From: Bacteroidales bacterium
Lineage (GTDB): Bacteria > Bacteroidota > Bacteroidia > Bacteroidales > P3
Length of the DNA stretch: 7,959 bases
Direction: 5' to 3'
Assembly: GCA_017618625.1 (NCBI GenBank)
Contig: JAFZTV010000017.1
Span: 1-7,959, forward strand
Shown piece by piece: positions 1 through 4,855 of the stretch. The number at the start of each line of letters is the position of its first letter. Position 1 is the first letter of the stretch. Made by a program: the position numbers and the translations under genes. The notes below the pieces were generated by a model. The model saw only the letters and a list, made by a program, of their open reading frames with translations. It was not told the DNA's origin and searched no databases.

Positions 1-1821
1 ATTCATGGTGGTGTCCCAGAGCTGCTCGTCGCTCATTTCACCCAGACCCTTGTACCTCTGGATGGTGTAACCCTTCTCAGTGCCGCGGCCCAGACGCATG
101 GCGGCGTCGTCCCTCTGCTCGTCGGTCCAGCAGTAGACTTCCTCTTTTCCTTTCTTTACCAGATAGAGGGGCGGAGTGGCCAGATAGACATATCCGTTCT
201 CGATGAGTTCGGGCATATAGCGGAAGAAGAAGGTGAGCATGAGGGTGTCGATATGTGCGCCATCGACATCGGCATCGGTCATGATGATGATCTTGTGGTA
301 GCGCAGCTTCTCGGTGTTGAGCGCCTTGGGGTCTTCGGCTGTGCCTTTGTGGACGCCGAGGGCGGTGTAGATGTTGCGTATCTCTTCGCTGTCGAAGGCG
401 CGATCGACGCTGGCTTTCTCGACGTTGAGGATCTTACCTTTGAGCGGCAGGATGGCCTGGAAGCGGCGGCCGCGGCCGGTCTGTGCAGATCCGCCTGCCG
501 AGTCACCCTCGACGAAGTAAATCTCACACTCCGACGGGTCGTTGCTCTGGCAGTCGGCCAGCTTGCCGGGAAGTCCCTGGGTGCTGAAGGCGGTGCTGCG
601 TTTCACGCTCTCGCTGGCCTTGAAGGCGGCGATACGGGCTTCGGCGGCCACCACAATCTTGCGCACGATGTTCTTCGCCTCTTCGGGATGTTCCTCGAGG
701 TAGGCCTCGAGCATCTCGCTGACGGCCTTATCGACGGCGCCGCGCACTTCGGTGTTGCCGAGCTTGGTCTTTGTCTGACCTTCAAACTGCGGTTCGGCCA
801 CCTTGACCGAGATGACGGCGGTGAGGCCCTGACGGAAGTCTTCGGGCGATACCTCGACGACCTCGTTCTTCTTGCGGCTGCTGACGAGCAGCTTGTTGTT
901 TTCGGCGTATGCCTTGAGGGTGCGGGTCAATCCGCTGCGGAAGCCTGTGAGGTGGGTGCCGCCCTCGTGGGTGTTGATGTTGTTGACGTATGAGTGCAGG
1001 TTCTCGGCAAACGAGGTGTTATACTGCAGAGCAATCTCGATGGGGATGCCCTGTTTCTCGCCTTCGATGTAGATAGGTTCGGGCATGATGCTCTGACGGT
1101 TGGCGTCGAGGTAGTGGAGGAAGTCCTTGAGGCCGTTGTCCGAATAGAAGCGGTCTTTCTGGAAGGTGCCGTCGTCCAGCGGGCGTTTGTCCTCGAGGTT
1201 CAGCTCTATGCCCTTGTTGAGGTAGGCGAGCTCGCGCAGGCGGTTGGCGAGGGTCGAGTAGTCGTATTCCGATACGGTGAAGATCGACGGGTCGGGGTGG
1301 AAGTGTACCTTGGTGCCGCGTTTGTCGGTGGTGCCGATTTCCTTGACGGCGTAGAGCGGGAGGCCTTTGGAGTATTCCTGCTGATAGACCTTGCCGTCGC
1401 GGAACACCTGTACGGTCATGTGGTCGGAGAGTGCGTTGACGCAGCTCACGCCCACGCCGTGCAGACCGCCCGAGACCTTGTAGCTGCCCTTGTCAAACTT
1501 GCCGCCGGCGTGCAGCACGGTCATAACCACTTCGAGGGCCGAGCGGTGCTCTTTCTCGTGCATATCGACGGGTATGCCGCGCCCGTTGTCCTCGACGGTG
1601 ATGGAGTTGTCCTCCTCGATGGTGACGTTGATTTTGGAGCAGAAGCCCGCGAGAGCTTCGTCGATGGAGTTATCGACCACCTCATAGACGAGATGGTGCA
1701 TGCCGCGGAAGTTGACGTCGCCGATGTACATAGCCGGGCGTACGCGCACGGCCTCTAATCCTTCAAGAACGGTAATGTTACTTGCGCTGTAGTCTTCTTG
1801 TTTTTTGATTTCTTCGCTCAT
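1..1821 (-). CDS. gyrB: DNA gyrase subunit B (GyrB), 3' end cut by the window edge
   Basis: This is the ATPase and DNA-cleavage-supporting subunit of DNA gyrase, which with GyrA introduces negative supercoils into cytoplasmic DNA. The 607 codons read without a stop from the ATG at 1821 to base 1; GyrB is usually about 650 residues, so roughly 45 are missing. The N-terminal GHKL ATPase is clear: DNSIDEA at about 50-56, DNGRGIP at 78-84, GGLHGVGVSCVNALS at 118-132, and the ATP-contacting lysine segment QTKTKLGN near 349-356. NTHEGGTHLTGFR (283-295) lies in the transducer domain. The TOPRIM domain shows EGDSAGGSA (438-446) and the metal-binding DADVDGAH (516-523). RFQAILPLKGKILNVEKA (453-470) fits GyrB better than ParE, and the visible end, KGLGEMSDEQLWDTTMN, is typical of GyrB. 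The ATG start puts MSEEI just before the conserved NITVLEGLEAVR. No Shine-Dalgarno sequence is visible, which is common in Bacteroidetes. The codons look more GC-rich than those of the neighbouring secreted-protein genes. Confidence 0.97.
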   Translation of the reverse strand, partial: MSEEIKKQEDYSASNITVLEGLEAVRVRPAMYIGDVNFRGMHHLVYEVVDNSIDEALAGFCSKINVTIEEDNSITVEDNGRGIPVDMHEKEHRSALEVVMTVLHAGGKFDKGSYKVSGGLHGVGVSCVNALSDHMTVQVFRDGKVYQQEYSKGLPLYAVKEIGTTDKRGTKVHFHPDPSIFTVSEYDYSTLANRLRELAYLNKGIELNLEDKRPLDDGTFQKDRFYSDNGLKDFLHYLDANRQSIMPEPIYIEGEKQGIPIEIALQYNTSFAENLHSYVNNINTHEGGTHLTGFRSGLTRTLKAYAENNKLLVSSRKKNEVVEVSPEDFRQGLTAVISVKVAEPQFEGQTKTKLGNTEVRGAVDKAVSEMLEAYLEEHPEEAKNIVRKIVVAAEARIAAFKASESVKRSTAFSTQGLPGKLADCQSNDPSECEIYFVEGDSAGGSAQTGRGRRFQAILPLKGKILNVEKASVDRAFDSEEIRNIYTALGVHKGTAEDPKALNTEKLRYHKIIIMTDADVDGAHIDTLMLTFFFRYMPELIENGYVYLATPPLYLVKKGKEEVYCWTDEQRDDAAMRLGRGTEKGYTIQRYKGLGEMSDEQLWDTTMN

Positions 1822-1864
1822 TTTCAGTATGTCTTTTTATATTGTTTTCTTTAGAAATAGATTG

Positions 1865-1895
1865 CAAAGATACGAAAAAAAACGGAAGTGTTCAA
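1865..1895 (-). promoter_or_regulatory. Proximal gyrB promoter, Bacteroidetes type
   Basis: Read on the minus strand, TATCTTTG at 1872-1865 matches the Bacteroidetes -7 consensus TAnnTTTG. A TTG at 1895-1893 sits 20 bases upstream, as expected for the -33 element. The -7 box ends 44 bases before the gyrB ATG, giving a short leader of about 35-40 nt. The spacer contains a run of eight T. The same promoter recurs at 4497-4527. Confidence 0.75.
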
Positions 1896-1973
1896 GAGTT
1901 TTATCAACACCTTGTTATTAGTGAATAGTGAATGGTGAATTGCCGCCTTTGGCGTCATTCTGCTTCGGTTTGG

Positions 1974-1993
1974 AAAAACAAGCGAGCTTGCTT
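1974..1993 (-). terminator. Possible intrinsic terminator of the upstream secreted-protein gene
   Basis: On the minus strand AAGCAAG (1993-1987) pairs with CTTGTTT (1982-1976) around a CTCG tetraloop. This gives a 7-bp stem with one G-U pair, running into a TTTTT tract that ends at 1974. An alternative pairing of AGCGA with TCGCT overlaps it. The stem is weak in GC, so this is a moderate call. It lies about 145-165 bases past the stop of the gene ending at 2138 and recurs at 4606-4625. Confidence 0.4.
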
Positions 1994-2057
1994 TTCGCTC
2001 ACCTTAATCGCAGAATTGTGAATGGACAAATGAAAATTAGAACCATGAACCACGATG

Positions 2058-2090
2058 CAAAGGTACGCATTTGTGGTTGCGGTTTACGAA
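2058..2090 (-). promoter_or_regulatory. Distal promoter-like box upstream of gyrB
   Basis: Read on the minus strand, TACCTTTG at 2065-2058 matches the Bacteroidetes -7 consensus. It is preceded after 21 bases by TTCG (2090-2087), which begins the shared block TTCGTAAACCGCA. It lies 237 bases upstream of the gyrB ATG. The same arrangement occurs at 4690-4722, 7384-7416 and, on the plus strand, 7863-7895. Initiation here would give a long leader that contains the terminator-like hairpin at 1974-1993. Confidence 0.5.
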
Positions 2091-2137
2091 TATGTGTTTT
2101 GATGGGATTACAAATCCCGAGAGATTGTGTGCCGGAT

Positions 2138-4456
2138 TTAATCCTTAACGAGACGGACGGAGTAACCAGCGTAGCGGGCATCGCTATCTGTAGTAACAGA
2201 ATTGTCGTAGAAGAAGTATAGAAACCAAGATTCGCTCTCATTCTTGTATGTACTCGACCAATAGCCACCTCGCTCATTTACATTGAATATTTCGGTACCG
2301 TAGCGGTAGCCAGCAGCTGGCAAGAAGACTGCACCAGCGATCTCCATCTGCTGCCAATCACTTAGCGTTATAGTATTGTCGTCACATGTTGCATCCGCTG
2401 TGTTCACATTAATCAATCCTGCAACTCCTCTAGGATGTGTATATTCATCGGGGAATATAATCAATCCAGAAACATTGTTTACTGTGGCTTTTACATACCT
2501 TGCATTCATCGTTCCGCCAACTGTCGAAGCGTTTCTCGTTAACAAAAGGTACTCCCACTCATCCTTTGTCAGCGTACGCCACGTTCCCGTTTGGAATCCA
2601 CCGTTCTCAATCTTGTTGATTATACCCCAGTCGGCGTTGGCGTAATCTCCCGTCAAGTTGTTATCATAACTGCCGCCAGGATAATAATCCGTAGCCGTTG
2701 TGCTCGTCGCCCAAGGCTGGTAGGCGTTTGCGAAGCTGTTCCAGTTGCTGGTGCCCCAGCCGAAGAGGTCTATAAAGCCATTATAATTTTCCGCTATATT
2801 GGCGTTACCTTCGCCGATATAATCATACTGATTTTCCGCGAAGCGCCAATTACACGTTAACAAGTTGACCTGCAAGTTACCTTTTGAGAATTGTACCGTA
2901 CGTCCATCCGCAACCGAGAATGTATTCGGCAAAACTCCGTTTGGAATATACAACTGAGCCGTCGCTGGCGACCCTCCACTCACCGCACGGACAGAATAGC
3001 CGTTAGATCGGTCGCCGTACCAAGCATTGTATAAACTATCCGTTGAGACCTTGAAATACTGCGCGCCGCTCGGAGAATTAGAAAGTAAAAACGATGTCCA
3101 GTAGCATCCGAGCGTGCTAGCGTCGGCAAGAGAGCTGCCATTGCGAGAGCCAGCGGCTGGCAAGAAAAGCTTGTTACCTTTGATATTGCTGGTTAACATC
3201 CATCCGTTAACGCCCTTATACTTTGTCCATTCACCAGTGCAGTTATCTTTCAATTCCGTCCATTCGACTGATGTCGGAATGCGTGCGCTACCGCCTAATA
3301 TAGCACTTGCAGCATCATCACTGGATTCGAGTCGCATTAAATTGTCCGTAAATCTATTGAGACCATAGTTTAAGTCGTTGCAGTATTTTGTAAGCGATGT
3401 TGCTGCCGTTCCGTGGGCATAGTTGGTCCATTCGTATTCCGCCTTCGGACGAGTTTCTCCCCAGGCGAAGTAGGCGCCGTAGCCTTGGGGTTTGGTGGTT
3501 CCTATGTTGCAGGAGTACCAGAGAGTGCCGCTGGGCAAGCCCATATCTACCCAAGAGCTATTTGCCAACGGCGTCTGCACTCGACGGACGAGACGGACGG
3601 ACAAACCTCCAAACACTGGTCGGGTTGTATTTCCTACGCCGGCTTCTTCTATATTCAAGACATAAGCGGTAGGTGTACTCGCATTGGTTGTGTTTATCCA
3701 ATATGCGCCCCACTCGTTTGTTCCAGTTATTGATTGCTCGTAACGCTGGCCTGCTGCTGGCATAAAAACAGCTCCTGCTGCCTGCATCTTCTCCCATTCG
3801 GCGTAGCTGTATCTGTTGGTTTCCCATCTATTTGCAGCACCAGCGGTATAGCTGCATCCCGACGGCAATGTCCACTCATCGGGCAATAGAAGTAACCCCT
3901 TGTGTATGCCGGCGATGGTCGCCAACGCCCACTTGCCGCTGCGTTTCGCATTGTCGCCTTTGAGGTATATCCATTCTCCATTGGTCAGTGTCCGCCACAT
4001 ACCCTTGCTTTTTCCGCCGTTCTCAATCTTGTTGTATATTCCCCAGTCGGCATTGGCGTATTCACCCGTTAGGTTGTGGTTCTCGCTGCCGCCTGGATAA
4101 TAGTCCCCAACGGTCGTGCTCGTCGCCCACGGCTGATAGGCGTTCGCACCGCTGTTCCATCCGCTTGTTCCCCAACCGAAGAGGTCAATCCAGCCGTCGT
4201 AGCCCTCAGCTATATTGGCGTTATCACCGCAGACAAAGTCATACTGTCTCAACGCAAACCGCCACTTGTCCAGCGCGGGGTTATATTGCAGGTTGCCGCG
4301 AGAGAACTGCACCGCAGTGGAGTCCGACACCGAGAAGGTCTTTATCGAGGCTCCGTTGTAGTCGAATCCGCCGGGACGGTAGGAGTCGGTGATGTTTTGT
4401 GCGAAGGCGACGCACGCCATCAGAAGGGCAACGGAGAGGGATGTGATTCGTTTCAT
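2138..4456 (-). CDS. Secreted three-module FISUMP-like repeat protein, paralogue 1 (function unknown)
   Basis: The product is 772 aa. I chose the ATG at 4456 because MKRITSLSVALLMACVAFAQ aligns with the start of the downstream-coordinate paralogue, and because an earlier TTG start at 4483 would leave only about 7 nt after the promoter. Residues 1-20 form a signal peptide, probably cut near AFA|Q; Cys15 in LLMAC is an imperfect lipobox, so a lipoprotein is possible. Module A1 spans about 38-293 (VQFSRGNLQYNP, DLFGWGTSGWNS, YQPWATST, MWRTLTNGEW, LLLPDEWTLPSG, VFMPAAG, GLSVRLVRR). Module B spans about 301-492 (WVDMGLPSGTLWYSCNIGT, YGAYFAWGETRPK, SARIPTSVEW, KLFLPAAGSR, YSVRAV) and resembles the FISUMP group. 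Module A2 spans about 512-772 and repeats the A framework, ending GYWSS...SVRLVKD. No transmembrane segment or type IX secretion C-terminal domain is apparent. It sits directly upstream of gyrB behind what looks like a copy of the gyrB promoter. It is probably exported or cell-surface; ligand and role are unknown. Confidence 0.92.
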   Translation of the reverse strand: MKRITSLSVALLMACVAFAQNITDSYRPGGFDYNGASIKTFSVSDSTAVQFSRGNLQYNPALDKWRFALRQYDFVCGDNANIAEGYDGWIDLFGWGTSGWNSGANAYQPWATSTTVGDYYPGGSENHNLTGEYANADWGIYNKIENGGKSKGMWRTLTNGEWIYLKGDNAKRSGKWALATIAGIHKGLLLLPDEWTLPSGCSYTAGAANRWETNRYSYAEWEKMQAAGAVFMPAAGQRYEQSITGTNEWGAYWINTTNASTPTAYVLNIEEAGVGNTTRPVFGGLSVRLVRRVQTPLANSSWVDMGLPSGTLWYSCNIGTTKPQGYGAYFAWGETRPKAEYEWTNYAHGTAATSLTKYCNDLNYGLNRFTDNLMRLESSDDAASAILGGSARIPTSVEWTELKDNCTGEWTKYKGVNGWMLTSNIKGNKLFLPAAGSRNGSSLADASTLGCYWTSFLLSNSPSGAQYFKVSTDSLYNAWYGDRSNGYSVRAVSGGSPATAQLYIPNGVLPNTFSVADGRTVQFSKGNLQVNLLTCNWRFAENQYDYIGEGNANIAENYNGFIDLFGWGTSNWNSFANAYQPWATSTTATDYYPGGSYDNNLTGDYANADWGIINKIENGGFQTGTWRTLTKDEWEYLLLTRNASTVGGTMNARYVKATVNNVSGLIIFPDEYTHPRGVAGLINVNTADATCDDNTITLSDWQQMEIAGAVFLPAAGYRYGTEIFNVNERGGYWSSTYKNESESWFLYFFYDNSVTTDSDARYAGYSVRLVKD

Positions 4457-4496
4457 AACGGAGTTTTTACTTTTTAGTTTCAATGATTGAAGATTG

Positions 4497-4527
4497 CAAA
4501 GATACGAAAAAAAACGGACCTGTTCAA
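4497..4527 (-). promoter_or_regulatory. Proximal promoter of the 772-aa secreted protein (copy of the gyrB promoter)
   Basis: On the minus strand TATCTTTG (4504-4497) is preceded after 20 bases by TTG (4527-4525), the same boxes and spacing as the gyrB promoter. The -7 box ends 41 bases before the ATG at 4456. Only the AG-to-CC change in the spacer distinguishes it from the gyrB copy, so the two genes may be expressed in a similar way. Confidence 0.72.
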
Positions 4528-4605
4528 GAGTTTTATCAACACCTTGTTTTTAGTGAATAGTGAATGGTGAATTGCCGCCTTTGGCGTCATTCTGCTTCGG
4601 TTTGG

Positions 4606-4625
4606 AAAAACAAGCGAGCTTGCTT
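4606..4625 (-). terminator. Possible intrinsic terminator of the 766-aa gene
   Basis: This is identical to the element at 1974-1993: minus-strand AAGCAAG (4625-4619) and CTTGTTT (4614-4608) around CTCG, then a run of five T ending at 4606. It lies about 230-250 bases past the stop of the gene ending at 4856. The stem is short and AT-rich, so termination here is unproven. Confidence 0.4.
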
Positions 4626-4689
4626 TTCGCTCACCTTAATCGCAGAATTGTGAATGGACAAATGAAAATTGGAACCATGAACCACGATG

Positions 4690-4722
4690 CAAAGGTACGC
4701 ATTTGTGGTTGCGGTTTACGAA
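4690..4722 (-). promoter_or_regulatory. Distal promoter-like box upstream of the 772-aa gene
   Basis: On the minus strand TACCTTTG (4697-4690) follows TTCG (4722-4719) with a 21-base spacer, inside the direct repeat. It lies 234 bases upstream of the ATG at 4456, almost the same distance as the equivalent box upstream of gyrB (237) and upstream of the 766-aa gene (228). Confidence 0.5.
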
Positions 4723-4759
4723 TATGTGTTTGGTGGGATTACAAATCCCGAGAAAGGGG

Positions 4760-4841
4760 TGTGTCGGAGTTTTCGCTTGATATAATTTATTTAGCGGTGC
4801 TCAAGGCCATGACCTGCGCTCAGGCGGTCAAATCCGACACA
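4760..4841 (-). other. 3' untranslated segment closed by a 9-bp inverted repeat
   Basis: TGTGTCGGA (4760-4768) and TCCGACACA (4833-4841) are perfect inverted repeats 64 bases apart, just past the stop of the 766-aa gene. The enclosed DNA contains a small CCTG-CGCT-CAGG hairpin. The stretch from about 4769 to 4854 has no counterpart at the same place after the other paralogue, where a similar '...CGGA' runs directly into the stop codon region. It could be a small insertion here or a deletion there. A folded 3' UTR is possible. Confidence 0.4.
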
Positions 4842-4855
4842 ACGGGAAGGGCTGT

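Larger units (their letters stand above)
1859..2122. repeat. Intergenic direct repeat, copy 1 (partner at 4491-4753)
   Basis: This 264-bp stretch is repeated almost exactly at 4491-4753. By eye I count about six differences: AG against CC near 1887, A against T in the TTGTTATTAG segment, A against G in AAAATTAGAACC, and one substitution plus a 1-base indel in TGTGTTTTGATGGG. It fills nearly all of the gap between the upstream gene's stop and gyrB. It contains the proximal promoter, a short heptamer run (TGAATAG, TGAATGG, TGAATTG at 1922-1942), small hairpins (CGCC-TTT-GGCG at 1944-1954; GGGATT-ACA-AATCCC at 2104-2118), a terminator-like hairpin and a distal promoter-like box. Faint similarity may continue to about 2136. 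Confidence 0.95.
4491..4753. repeat. Intergenic direct repeat, copy 2 (partner at 1859-2122)
   Basis: This 263-bp partner of 1859-2122 has the same orientation and runs at a constant 2632-base offset over most of its length. It contains the same promoter pair, heptamer run, hairpins (including GGGATT-ACA-AATCCC at 4735-4749) and terminator-like element. Its left edge falls about 34 bases before the start codon of the gene ending at 2138, which is where similarity between the two secreted-protein leaders also stops. That position fits a duplication breakpoint. Confidence 0.95.

Noticed and set aside
253..1758. Two long plus-strand open frames (253-993 and 994-1758) opposite gyrB
   Set aside because: They lie entirely antisense to a clear GyrB reading frame, and their Val/Ala/Gly/Asp-rich composition is what GC-rich antisense frames give. 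No domain is recognisable.
1..1821. Topoisomerase IV subunit ParE instead of GyrB
   Set aside because: The motif ILPLKGKILNVEKA after EGDSAGGSA, and the KGLGEM...LWDTTMN ending, match GyrB; ParE usually has a different sequence after the equivalent GKILN.
1928..2221. Plus-strand open frame starting MNGELPPLASFCFG, repeated at 4560-4859
   Set aside because: The two copies exist because the DNA repeat is duplicated. They cover promoter and terminator-like sites, run antisense into the neighbouring region (overlapping the 772-aa gene at 2138-2221), and diverge as soon as the repeat ends. No codon or domain support.
3354..3827. Open frames on either strand inside the secreted-protein genes (for example 3354-3554, 3558-3827, 6113-6388)
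   Set aside because: They are out-of-frame readings of the conserved module DNA and recur because the paralogues share that DNA; none shows an independent domain.
4457..4483. A longer N-terminus for the 772-aa protein from a TTG at 4483
   Set aside because: It would precede the signal peptide with a charged 9-residue tail absent from the paralogue, and would start only about 7 nt after the expected transcription start.
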